A stretch of 7,435 nucleotides of DNA from Balneolales bacterium (GCA_007133995.1 SLLP01000007.1:1-7435), one strand, 5' to 3'; shown: positions 1 to 6,074, counted from the first letter of the stretch. Notes: a model not told the origin generated them from the letters alone. Made by a program: numbers and translations.

Positions 1-45
1 TGTGAAGGTTGGATCGTAAAAACGTTTGAGTGTCGTGGTAATCAT
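1..45 (-). CDS. Possible 5' end of a further minus-strand gene (cut by window edge)
   Basis: An ATG at 45-43 opens a frame of 15 codons (MITTTLKRFYDPTFT) that runs off the left edge without a stop. It begins 24 bases after the stop of the pterin synthase gene, on the same strand, which is the spacing expected of a next operon member. There is no Shine-Dalgarno sequence in front of it, but most genes in this window lack one. Fifteen residues are too few to name a family, and an open frame of this length can occur by chance. I do not recognise the product. Confidence 0.33.
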   Translation of the reverse strand, partial: MITTTLKRFYDPTFT

Positions 46-69
46 TTTGCTTTGTCGATAGATGGTTTA

Positions 70-486
70 TTATTCTCTGTATTCGGCTATGTTCCTTTCC
101 GTTTCAAAGACTTTGACGGAGTGCAGAGAGCCGGTTTTACAGATTGCCATTACATCATCTTCCATTTCATGAAAAAAAAACTTCGCCAGATTTTCTGCGG
201 AGGGAATAACACCTTCCAGAAAGTCAACGTCCAAATTAAGATTCCTGTGATCACATTTGGACAAAATCCGGTCCTCTATTACTTTTTTCAGTTTGCCCAA
301 ATCCACAACATATCCGGTTTCCGGATCAGGTTGACCAGCAACTGTAACTTCGATCACATAGTTGTGGCCATGCCAGTTGTGATGGTTGCATGGTCCGAAT
401 GTTGCCTGGTTCCACTCCGGGTTTTTGTCCGGATTATGAAGCCGGTGAGCTGCTGTGAAATGTTCTTTTCGAGTGACGTAAACCAC
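70..486 (-). CDS. queD: 6-pyruvoyl/6-carboxy-tetrahydropterin synthase family protein (QueD/PTPS)
   Basis: This 138-residue protein has the full length and motifs of the COG0720 T-fold family, which converts 7,8-dihydroneopterin triphosphate to 6-pyruvoyl-tetrahydropterin or, in QueD, to 6-carboxy-tetrahydropterin for queuosine synthesis; it would be a soluble cytoplasmic zinc enzyme. Visible residues: zinc ligands His14 (AAHRL), His39 and His41 (HGH), catalytic Cys33, the DH pair at 79-80 (CDHRNLNLD), and Glu128 (VFETERNI), the family's pterin-anchoring glutamate. The start is GTG at 486-484; the only in-frame alternative before an upstream TGA is ATT, and starting at GTG yields the MVYVTR beginning that I recall from Bacteroidota homologues. 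The cysteine motif is CX5HGH (CNHHNWHGH), as in human PTPS, rather than the CX3HGH of E. coli QueD, so the exact product is uncertain. No other queuosine or biopterin gene is in view. Confidence 0.93.
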   Translation of the reverse strand: MVYVTRKEHFTAAHRLHNPDKNPEWNQATFGPCNHHNWHGHNYVIEVTVAGQPDPETGYVVDLGKLKKVIEDRILSKCDHRNLNLDVDFLEGVIPSAENLAKFFFHEMEDDVMAICKTGSLHSVKVFETERNIAEYRE

Positions 487-501
487 AATCCGTCAGTAAG
501 G

Positions 502-529
502 TATATATGTTATGTTGGAGCTACGTCAA
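502..529 (-). promoter_or_regulatory. Candidate promoter of the pterin synthase gene
   Basis: On the minus strand, TTGACG (529-524) and TATATA (507-502) are separated by 16 bases, a near-consensus sigma70-type pair inside the 90-bp gap after ftsH. Transcription would begin near position 495, leaving a leader of about 9 bases before the GTG start and therefore little or no ribosome binding site. The region is AT-rich, so a chance match is possible. No convincing terminator separates it from ftsH. Confidence 0.35.
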
Positions 530-576
530 CATTCAAGATATCTGAAAAGGTTCCTTGGTAAAGCAAAATCTAGAAA

Positions 577-2697
577 TCAAGATTCTGATCTTTCCGATTC
601 AGCTTCTGATCTTTCCGACTCGTTTCCTCTCATTGCAGAACCATCCGATGATGTTTCTGCTTTGTGATTCTGCTTAAACGGTTCATCTTCCGTGAGTGCT
701 GATCCTTCCGTTTTGTTTAACGAATCCTGACCCTGTTTACGTGCTTCCGGCGACGGTAAATTCACAGGATAGTTTCCATAAGGACGTTCACCCAGAAGCA
801 TCAAAAGGTCATGAGAACCCAGTATCTCTTTTTGCAACAACGCTTTTGAGAGGGTTACAAGCTTGTCTTTTTTCTCAAGAAGCAACTTTTTTGTCCGATC
901 ATAATTTCTTTTAATGATAGTCTGAATGGCATCATCTATTCGCTCTGCTGTATACTCGGAAAATTTTTTCTGGAAGGAAAATGCCCCTTCTTCCGCTGAA
1001 GGATCATGGTAAGATATGTTGCCAAGTTCATCGCTCATGCCATATTCGGTTACCATGGCATAGGCCAGTGTCGTTATGCGTTCAAGATCGTTTCGGGCTC
1101 CGGTTGAAATTTTCCCGAATATAATTTCTTCCGACACGCGTCCGCCTAACAGTGCGCATATTTTATCATCAAGTTCTTCGGTTGTCATCAGGAAGCGATC
1201 TTCAAGCGGTGTCTGGAGAGTGTATCCAAGTGCCGCAAATCCTCTTGGCACAATACTGACTTTCATAACCGGGTCAGTGTGCTCCAGGTACCAGCCAATG
1301 ATGGCGTGACCCGCCTCGTGATAGGCAATAATTTCACGTTCATTCGGACTTATAATTTTATTTTTCTTTTCAAGTCCGGCTACAACGCGTTCGATTGCAT
1401 CCTGGAAATCAATCATTTCCACGGCATCCTTGTTTCTCCGTGATGCCAGCAAAGCGGCTTCGTTGCACATATTGGCCAGTTCCGCTCCGGCAAATCCCGG
1501 TGTTTGTGATGCCAGCAGGTGAAGATCCACATTGTCGGATATTATCAGTTTCTTGGTGTGGACCTGAAGCACCTCCACTCTGCCTTTTAAATCGGGTTTA
1601 TCGATCAGGATCTGCCGGTCGAATCGCCCCGGGCGCATCAGCGCAGAGTCGAGAACATCCGGTCGATTGGTGGCCGCCATGATGATAACTCCCTTCTCAG
1701 TGTTGAACCCGTCCATTTCAGAAAGGAGCTGGTTCAATGTATTTTCACGCTCGTCGTTGGAGCCTGTTACCTGGTTTTTACCCCGGCTGCGACCAATGGC
1801 GTCGATTTCATCAATAAAAATAATACAGGGAGCTTTTTCCTTGGCCTGCTTGAAAAGATCACGAACCCTCGAGGCACCAACACCTACGAACATTTCGACA
1901 AAGTCGGAACCACTGAGACTGAAAAAGGGAACATCAGCCTCACCGGCGGTGGCCTTGCCCAACATGGTTTTTCCTGTACCCGGTGGGCCAACGAGTAGAA
2001 CTCCTTTAGGAATATTGCCACCCAGCCTGGTGAATTTCTTTGGATCTTTAAGAAAAGCGACGATCTCCTCTACCTCTTCCTTTGCTTCCTCCAGACCGGC
2101 TACATCCCTGAAGGTAATTTTGTGCTCACTTTGCCGGTCGTAGAGGGACGCCTTGTTTTTACTGATATTCATGAGCTGCGAACCGGGGTTCATTCTCCGG
2201 AATATGAATAACCAGAAGGCAATGATAAGCATAAGAGGGATAAACCATATGAAAACATTGCTGAACCAGTTTCCACCAAAGCGAGCATCGTAAGCTACAT
2301 TGTGTTCATCTAGCAGCGGCCGTATTTCATCACCCTCAATCATGGTCAGGGTAAACGGGTAAGTCGCTTTTTTATCTTCATCATCGGACTCAAACCATCT
2401 GGGCCCGGATGGTTCTTCATAGGTGATATGACCTTCCTTAACTGCATCCTCAAGAAAGAAACCTTCAATTGTTTTGCCGTCGATGATAGTGATATGTTCA
2501 ACATGTCCCATTCTCACATGATTCAAAAACTCGCTGTATGTGAGTTGTTTGGTACCATCCGGAAATACGGACAGGTAGGGAATGGCAAGGAGTGCAAGAA
2601 AGAGTATCAGGTAAATCCAGATGGGGAAACGTGGATTTTTCTCTTCTTTTTTCCTGGGCTCGTACGTATCTGTAGAGGGGTCTTTTTTCTTGGCCAT
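577..2697 (-). CDS. ftsH: ATP-dependent zinc metalloprotease FtsH
   Basis: This is a 706-residue membrane-anchored AAA+ protease that extracts and degrades unneeded or misfolded membrane and some cytosolic proteins, working as a hexamer. In order: a lysine-rich cytoplasmic start; transmembrane helix at about 25-45; periplasmic FtsH_ext domain at about 46-145; second helix at about 147-166; Walker A GPPGTGKT (237-244); pore motif FVGV (270-273); Walker B with Asp296-Glu297; second region of homology with arginine fingers Arg355 and Arg358; protease motif HEAGH (460-464) and third zinc ligand Asp537. All catalytic residues are present. It is longer than E. coli FtsH (644) mainly because of a hydrophilic, low-complexity tail from about 645, ending in a Ser/Glu/Arg repeat. 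The ATG lies 28 bp after thiL, so co-transcription is likely. No Shine-Dalgarno sequence is visible. Confidence 0.98.
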   Translation of the reverse strand: MAKKKDPSTDTYEPRKKEEKNPRFPIWIYLILFLALLAIPYLSVFPDGTKQLTYSEFLNHVRMGHVEHITIIDGKTIEGFFLEDAVKEGHITYEEPSGPRWFESDDEDKKATYPFTLTMIEGDEIRPLLDEHNVAYDARFGGNWFSNVFIWFIPLMLIIAFWLFIFRRMNPGSQLMNISKNKASLYDRQSEHKITFRDVAGLEEAKEEVEEIVAFLKDPKKFTRLGGNIPKGVLLVGPPGTGKTMLGKATAGEADVPFFSLSGSDFVEMFVGVGASRVRDLFKQAKEKAPCIIFIDEIDAIGRSRGKNQVTGSNDERENTLNQLLSEMDGFNTEKGVIIMAATNRPDVLDSALMRPGRFDRQILIDKPDLKGRVEVLQVHTKKLIISDNVDLHLLASQTPGFAGAELANMCNEAALLASRRNKDAVEMIDFQDAIERVVAGLEKKNKIISPNEREIIAYHEAGHAIIGWYLEHTDPVMKVSIVPRGFAALGYTLQTPLEDRFLMTTEELDDKICALLGGRVSEEIIFGKISTGARNDLERITTLAYAMVTEYGMSDELGNISYHDPSAEEGAFSFQKKFSEYTAERIDDAIQTIIKRNYDRTKKLLLEKKDKLVTLSKALLQKEILGSHDLLMLLGERPYGNYPVNLPSPEARKQGQDSLNKTEGSALTEDEPFKQNHKAETSSDGSAMRGNESERSEAESERSES
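583..618 (-). repeat. 21-bp tandem repeat in the 3' end of ftsH
   Basis: An identical 15-base stretch (TTCTGATCTTTCCGA on the plus strand) occurs at 583-597 and 604-618, a period of 21 bases or seven codons. It encodes the repeated SERSE at the extreme C-terminus of FtsH. In-frame tandem duplication in a disordered tail explains it; copy number may vary between strains. Confidence 0.8.
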
Positions 2698-2716
2698 AAT
2701 TGCAAGATACGCAATT
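2698..2716 (-). repeat. Short inverted repeat touching the ftsH start codon
   Basis: Perfect 6-base arms AATTGC (2698-2703) and GCAATT (2711-2716) flank a 7-base loop in the 28-bp gap between thiL and ftsH. In the minus-strand transcript the 3' arm ends directly against the ftsH ATG. The hairpin would be weak (four A-U and two G-C pairs) and could modestly affect translation start, or be chance. Confidence 0.35.
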
Positions 2717-2725
2717 TTTCAGATA

Positions 2726-3760
2726 TCAGCCGGGGTCATCAAATTCAATCACATCCCCTTCGGCAGTCTGCATTTCTATCCGATCCGAATCACCGGTTAT
2801 TTTACCGATCACTGTGAAGTCATTGCAGGCATCGGCCAGATTTTTCACCTGGTTTTCGGGCAGTGTAAACAGCAGCTCAAAATCTTCACCGCCATAGAGG
2901 GCATATTTATCCACGTCCTCTTTCATTTCGTTAGCAACGTTGCGGGTTTGCAGATCTATGGGCAGTGCGGCCTGATAGATGTAAGCCCCTTTCTTCGAAT
3001 TGGATGTGATGCGCCTGAGGTCGTTAAGAAGGCCCTGACTCACATCGACCATGGCCGTTGGCTTAATCCCCTTTTGATGGAAAATTTCGATAACCTCTTT
3101 CTTCGCAACCGGCACAAGCTGACGCTTCACAACGTAATCCCATGTGCTCAAATCAGGCTGCATTACGGGATCTTCTGACTCTTCCCAATGCCTCTTTTCC
3201 CGTAAAAGTACTTTGAGACCCGCAACGGCACTGCCGAGATCGCCGGAAACGCAAACGGCATCACCTGTCTTGGCGCCCCGGTTGTAAACAATTTTTTGAT
3301 GGGTTACATCACCATATACACTTACTGAAATGATGAGTGGATTGTGCGATCCGGTCAGATCACCACCTGAAAGTTGACAGCCGTAATCGGAGCAGGCCAT
3401 TCCGATGCCTTTATACAGATCATCTATCATATCCGTATTAATTCTGTTCGGCACTCCGAGATTGATCAGTATAGCGTGGGGCTGACCGTTCATCGCATAG
3501 ATATCGCTGACAGCTGCAGAAACTACCTTTGCACCTATCTGGTGAAATGGCATAAATGTGAGGTCAAACTCAACGCCCTCCACAAATGTCTCGCTGGATA
3601 TCAGTCCGTAGCGTGTTTCATCGCATTTCAGGACAGCGGCGTCATCACCGATGCCCTGTTCGACTTTTTCTGATCGGAACGCTGAGAACCCGGCGATATT
3701 CCTGAGCAGGCCGCTTCTTCCAATGCTTGAGATGGATTTATCTGTTGGCGAAGTTGACAT
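2726..3760 (-). CDS. thiL: Thiamine-monophosphate kinase
   Basis: This 344-residue protein matches ThiL, the cytoplasmic enzyme that phosphorylates thiamine monophosphate with ATP to give thiamine diphosphate, the last step of the pathway. It belongs to the PurM-like fold. Visible landmarks: GIGDDAAVL at 36-44, SGGDLTGS at 131-138, SGDLGSA at 172-178, MVDVSQGL at 237-244 and YGGEDFELLF at 289-298. The fourth landmark is unusual: the family normally reads DxSDG, and here Asp is Gln242. The ATG start keeps the SIxxIGxxGLL segment (about 9-19) that I recall from Bacteroidota ThiL, and the next Met is at 70, inside the domain, so the start is well supported. No other thiamine gene is nearby. A strong terminator ends 11 bases before this ATG, so the promoter is unclear; I found no good promoter between. 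Confidence 0.95.
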   Translation of the reverse strand: MSTSPTDKSISSIGRSGLLRNIAGFSAFRSEKVEQGIGDDAAVLKCDETRYGLISSETFVEGVEFDLTFMPFHQIGAKVVSAAVSDIYAMNGQPHAILINLGVPNRINTDMIDDLYKGIGMACSDYGCQLSGGDLTGSHNPLIISVSVYGDVTHQKIVYNRGAKTGDAVCVSGDLGSAVAGLKVLLREKRHWEESEDPVMQPDLSTWDYVVKRQLVPVAKKEVIEIFHQKGIKPTAMVDVSQGLLNDLRRITSNSKKGAYIYQAALPIDLQTRNVANEMKEDVDKYALYGGEDFELLFTLPENQVKNLADACNDFTVIGKITGDSDRIEMQTAEGDVIEFDDPG

Positions 3761-3771
3761 GTAATTATCAG

Positions 3772-3807
3772 AAAAAAAGGCAATCCAGAGGTGACCGGAT
3801 TGCCTTT
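3772..3807 (-). terminator. Rho-independent terminator after the ExbB/ExbD operon
   Basis: Perfect 11-base arms AAAGGCAATCC (3776-3786) and GGATTGCCTTT (3797-3807) enclose a 10-base loop. On the minus strand the hairpin runs into a tract of seven T (3778-3772), the classical intrinsic terminator layout. The plus strand has no matching T tract beyond the stem's own three T, so it works in the minus direction. It lies 80 bases after the second exbD stop and only 11 bases before the thiL ATG. Confidence 0.92.
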
Positions 3808-3887
3808 AAAGAGTTACAACATTGAGTTTATCAGTACATTGAGAGAAGTCTAATCTGCATTTTACGATGCATGTTTCGCATATTTTC

Positions 3888-4346
3888 TTACATGGGGGCC
3901 TGTGCTCCCCTCAACGTGGAGTAGTTGATACGCAGCGTACCCGCTTCGCGGAGTTCCTGCTGCACATCACTTACAATGCCCATTTCCGATTTCTGATCTA
4001 CGCGAAGTGAGACAATAAGCCGGGGTTCTTCCATCAGCTTATCGTACATCATCCGCCGAATGGCGAAGATATCGTCGACAAGTGCATCGTCAATCTGAAC
4101 ACGTGTATCACCGAATTGGCCTCCACCAAGAATTTCAGGTCCGATATAAATATAGCTAACCAGACGCTTCTGTTCGATTTTCTCGATGTTGTCAGCACGT
4201 GTAAAGTCAACTCTGACCTGCAGCTCAACTTCACGCAATACCGTTACCACCATGAAGAAAATAAGCAACATGAAGATAATGTCCGGCATGGCAGCGGTAG
4301 GCACCTGCTGCTTGGTGCCGGCCTGTTTTTTTTGGAATTTTGACAT
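3888..4346 (-). CDS. ExbD/TolR-family biopolymer transport protein (second copy)
   Basis: This 152-residue protein has the ExbD/TolR plan: a short basic cytoplasmic start, one transmembrane helix at about 21-37 (PDIIFMLLIFFMVVTVL) and a periplasmic domain. Asp22 at the start of the helix matches the proton-carrying aspartate of ExbD (Asp25) and TolR (Asp23). The segment after the helix (LQVRVDFTRADN) lacks the Leu-Pro linker found in E. coli ExbD and in the neighbouring paralogue. The periplasmic part ends with IVSLRVDQ and a DVQQELREAG helix, as in the ExbD fold. It starts 18 bp after the first exbD and is the last gene before the terminator. It probably pairs with the upstream ExbD and sits in the pore of the ExbB-like pentamer; that is inference. 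No Shine-Dalgarno sequence is visible. Confidence 0.9.
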   Translation of the reverse strand: MSKFQKKQAGTKQQVPTAAMPDIIFMLLIFFMVVTVLREVELQVRVDFTRADNIEKIEQKRLVSYIYIGPEILGGGQFGDTRVQIDDALVDDIFAIRRMMYDKLMEEPRLIVSLRVDQKSEMGIVSDVQQELREAGTLRINYSTLRGAQAPM

Positions 4347-4364
4347 AATTAAATCAGGATAATT

Positions 4365-4922
4365 TTAAGATCCCGGATCCGGCTCAGCCAGAGAGATATT
4401 CTGTGGATACATTTCACGAATTACGTTGTCTTCACGGCTTACCCGGGCACTATACTGCCGATATTGGATGCCGAATTCTCTCATGGAGGCCTCATCCCTG
4501 AGCTGCCGGTAGGCCCCGATCACTTCATCCAGCATATCGATATAAATTTCGTAAGGCGTTTGCCTGTCGGTTTTGATCGATACGATAGCCTGACGCGGAG
4601 ATTCTGCAAGGTTGGGATCCTGGGCGCGATTTTGATTATCAACGAAATCCATGACCAGCTGCTTTACTTCCGGCAAACTGGCACGTTCTTCGTTGATCAG
4701 GATAAAGCCCTGGGCATTGACCAGAATATTCATGAGGTTCCGCTCACGTATCGGTGGCGGTTCCTGATCGGGATCAGGAGGAGGCGGGAGCTGCATGCCT
4801 ATTCCGGTATCAACGTCAATGGTCGTAACAACGAGGAAGAATATCAGGAGCAGAAAGGCAATGTCTGCCATCCCTGCCTGAGGAACTTCCGCTGTTTCAC
4901 GAGAACGTTTTTTTAATTGCAT
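4365..4922 (-). CDS. ExbD/TolR-family biopolymer transport protein (first copy)
   Basis: This is a 185-residue ExbD/TolR homologue, longer than E. coli ExbD (141). A basic cytoplasmic start is followed by a transmembrane helix at about 19-35 with Asp20 as the expected proton-carrying residue (MADIAFLLLIFFLVVTTI). Next comes a proline-rich linker (LPPPPDPDQEPPP, 45-57), matching the Leu-Pro linker of ExbD but richer in proline. The periplasmic domain shows the ExbD pattern (MNILVNAQGFILINEE; AIVSIKTDRQTPYE; MLDEVIGAYRQL), with an insertion around 95-110 and an acidic C-terminal extension after about 145. It begins 8 bp after the three-helix protein gene. It would act with ExbB in coupling the proton gradient to work in the envelope. 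The paralogue next to it is clearly different in sequence, so the two are not a recent duplication. Confidence 0.91.
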   Translation of the reverse strand: MQLKKRSRETAEVPQAGMADIAFLLLIFFLVVTTIDVDTGIGMQLPPPPDPDQEPPPIRERNLMNILVNAQGFILINEERASLPEVKQLVMDFVDNQNRAQDPNLAESPRQAIVSIKTDRQTPYEIYIDMLDEVIGAYRQLRDEASMREFGIQYRQYSARVSREDNVIREMYPQNISLAEPDPGS

Positions 4923-4930
4923 ATCTGAAA

Positions 4931-5200
4931 TCAGAATTTAAATGTGGTGCGCAGACCGGTGATAACCAGCATGACCGCAAGAATGGCCATGGTGATCAGC
5001 ATGGTGAGAATAGCAGCATCGGTTACACCGCCTGAGATCAGATAGGAGATTAAAAAAATCAGGGCAGGCACCAGGTAAACACCGATCTTCATCAGCTCCT
5101 GCTTGCCCTGAACAATATTCTTAATACCAAATCCAATCATGGATGCGACTCCAATGGCTACCAATGCAAGCATCAGTCCGATTGCTATAGGTATATACAT
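4931..5200 (-). CDS. Small three-helix membrane protein of the ExbB/ExbD operon (family not recognised)
   Basis: This 89-residue protein is almost entirely hydrophobic. Three membrane helices are apparent at about 3-25, 40-57 and 61-83, with a short polar stretch KNIVQGKQELMK at 27-38 between the first two and a basic end (RTTFKF). No catalytic motif is visible. It is placed between the exbB-like gene (27 bp gap) and the first exbD (8 bp gap), so it is almost certainly translated from the same mRNA and is likely to be an accessory subunit or assembly factor of the motor; that is inference from position. I recall unnamed small membrane genes at this position in some Bacteroidota clusters but cannot name a family. 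The strong helix pattern and tight spacing support it as a real gene. Confidence 0.85.
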   Translation of the reverse strand: MYIPIAIGLMLALVAIGVASMIGFGIKNIVQGKQELMKIGVYLVPALIFLISYLISGGVTDAAILTMLITMAILAVMLVITGLRTTFKF

Positions 5201-5227
5201 AATAAATGTGTATTGGTAAATAAGTGG

Positions 5228-5986
5228 TTAGGAATCGGATTTGCCTTCTTCAGCAGAGGTATCGCTTTTACCGGCATCACGCTCGGCACGCTCCTCGTCA
5301 GAGATGATCTGCTTACCCTGCTGAAGGAGTGCAATAGAGTCAACCAGTACTATGGAGCTCTCTTCCATGTCCACAACGAGACGGTCAATTTTGGAAACGC
5401 AATAGTTGTATCCGACCTGCAGTATGATACCAGCAATCAGGCCGGATGCTGTAGTAAGCAGAGCTACTTTAATACCGCCGGCCACAAGGCTGGGTGAGAT
5501 GTCACCGGCCGCTTCAATAGCATCGAACGCCTGGATCATTCCGATAACCGTACCGGTAAATCCGAGCATGGGAGCGATGGCAATGAAAAGAGAAAGCCAG
5601 ACAAGCCCTCTTTCGAGGAAGCTCATCTCAATAGATCCGTAGGAAGTGATTGCTTTTTCAGCAGCATCAATTCCTTCGTCGGCGCGTAGAAGGCCAGCCT
5701 GGAAAACCGAAGCAACCGGACCCCTGGTGGAGGAACAAAGCTCTTCAGCTGATTGAATTCCACCTTCCTGCAGGGCTTCTTTCACATCAAGTATGAATTT
5801 ACGGGTGTTAATATCGGCTCTGTTGAGCGTAATAAGCCGCTCAAGAAAAATGGCAAGTCCGAGGATAAGTGCAATAAGTACGGGCCACATAAACGGACCG
5901 CCTTCGTTGAAATATCCCACGAGCATGTTGAATAAGCCTTCTTCCAGGGCGCCCTGGAAAAGTAGTGCACTAAACGAGAGGGTCAT
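5228..5986 (-). CDS. MotA/TolQ/ExbB-family proton channel protein
   Basis: This 252-residue inner-membrane protein has the three-helix ExbB/TolQ plan: helices at about 32-50, 125-152 and 169-195, a cytoplasmic loop at about 51-124 and a charged cytoplasmic tail after 205. Signature stretches are FLERGLVWLSLFIAIAPMLGFTGTVIGMIQAF (two family motifs spanning 123-154) and GGIKVALLTTASGL (170-183). The family forms a pentamer around an ExbD/TolR dimer and uses proton flow to drive outer-membrane work. The position of the conserved Glu in helix 3 (Glu176 in E. coli ExbB) appears to be Val174. The ATG at 5986 is supported by a GGAGA six bases before it; Met21 is an alternative. It is the first gene of a four-gene unit behind a consensus promoter. 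Whether it is closer to ExbB or TolQ cannot be told here. Confidence 0.94.
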   Translation of the reverse strand: MTLSFSALLFQGALEEGLFNMLVGYFNEGGPFMWPVLIALILGLAIFLERLITLNRADINTRKFILDVKEALQEGGIQSAEELCSSTRGPVASVFQAGLLRADEGIDAAEKAITSYGSIEMSFLERGLVWLSLFIAIAPMLGFTGTVIGMIQAFDAIEAAGDISPSLVAGGIKVALLTTASGLIAGIILQVGYNYCVSKIDRLVVDMEESSIVLVDSIALLQQGKQIISDEERAERDAGKSDTSAEEGKSDS

Positions 5987-5991
5987 ACGAT

Positions 5992-5996
5992 TCTCC
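5992..5996 (-). promoter_or_regulatory. Shine-Dalgarno sequence of the exbB-like gene
   Basis: GGAGA (5996-5992) lies five bases before the ATG at 5986. It is the only clear Shine-Dalgarno match among the starts visible in this window and supports the upstream Met over Met21. Confidence 0.65.
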
Positions 5997-6045
5997 GATT
6001 ATTTCCTAATTTTGAATTCTTTAATAAGACAATTACAATAGGGTG

Positions 6046-6074
6046 ATTATAGGTTATTTTGCATCAAATGTCAA
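6046..6074 (-). promoter_or_regulatory. Consensus sigma70-type promoter of the ExbB/ExbD operon
   Basis: TTGACA (6074-6069) and TATAAT (6051-6046) are separated by exactly 17 bases, a perfect match to the E. coli sigma70 consensus. Transcription would begin near 6039, giving a leader of about 52 bases that includes the GGAGA ribosome site. It is correctly placed and oriented for the four-gene operon. Bacteroidota housekeeping sigma factors are known to prefer a different consensus (TTTG at -33, TAnnTTTG at -7), so the use of this site depends on the host lineage. Confidence 0.7.

Noticed and set aside
52..561. 169-residue plus-strand open frame
   Set aside because: It lies opposite the pterin synthase gene, which has complete family motifs; the plus-strand translation shows no recognisable domain and is an antisense shadow.
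487..576. Riboswitch (preQ1-type) before the pterin synthase gene
   Set aside because: The 90-bp gap shows no convincing stem with the expected conserved A-rich tail, and the candidate promoter lies too close to the start to leave room for one.
1667..2143. 158-residue plus-strand open frame inside ftsH
   Set aside because: Antisense to the Walker A/B region of FtsH; length is explained by the codon pattern of the opposite strand.
2621..3178. 185-residue plus-strand open frame across the ftsH/thiL junction
   Set aside because: It covers parts of two well-supported minus-strand genes and their gap, with no family motif.
3819..3843. Direct repeat ACATTGAG (3819-3826 and 3836-3843) between the second exbD and the terminator
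   Set aside because: Only 8 bases and two copies in an AT-rich spacer; chance is a sufficient explanation.
4347..4934. Shared CTGATTT just before the starts of both exbD genes (and CTGAT before thiL) as a ribosome-binding or regulatory motif
   Set aside because: In the first case the TGA is the stop codon of the preceding gene, and the distances to the ATG differ; too short to support a motif.
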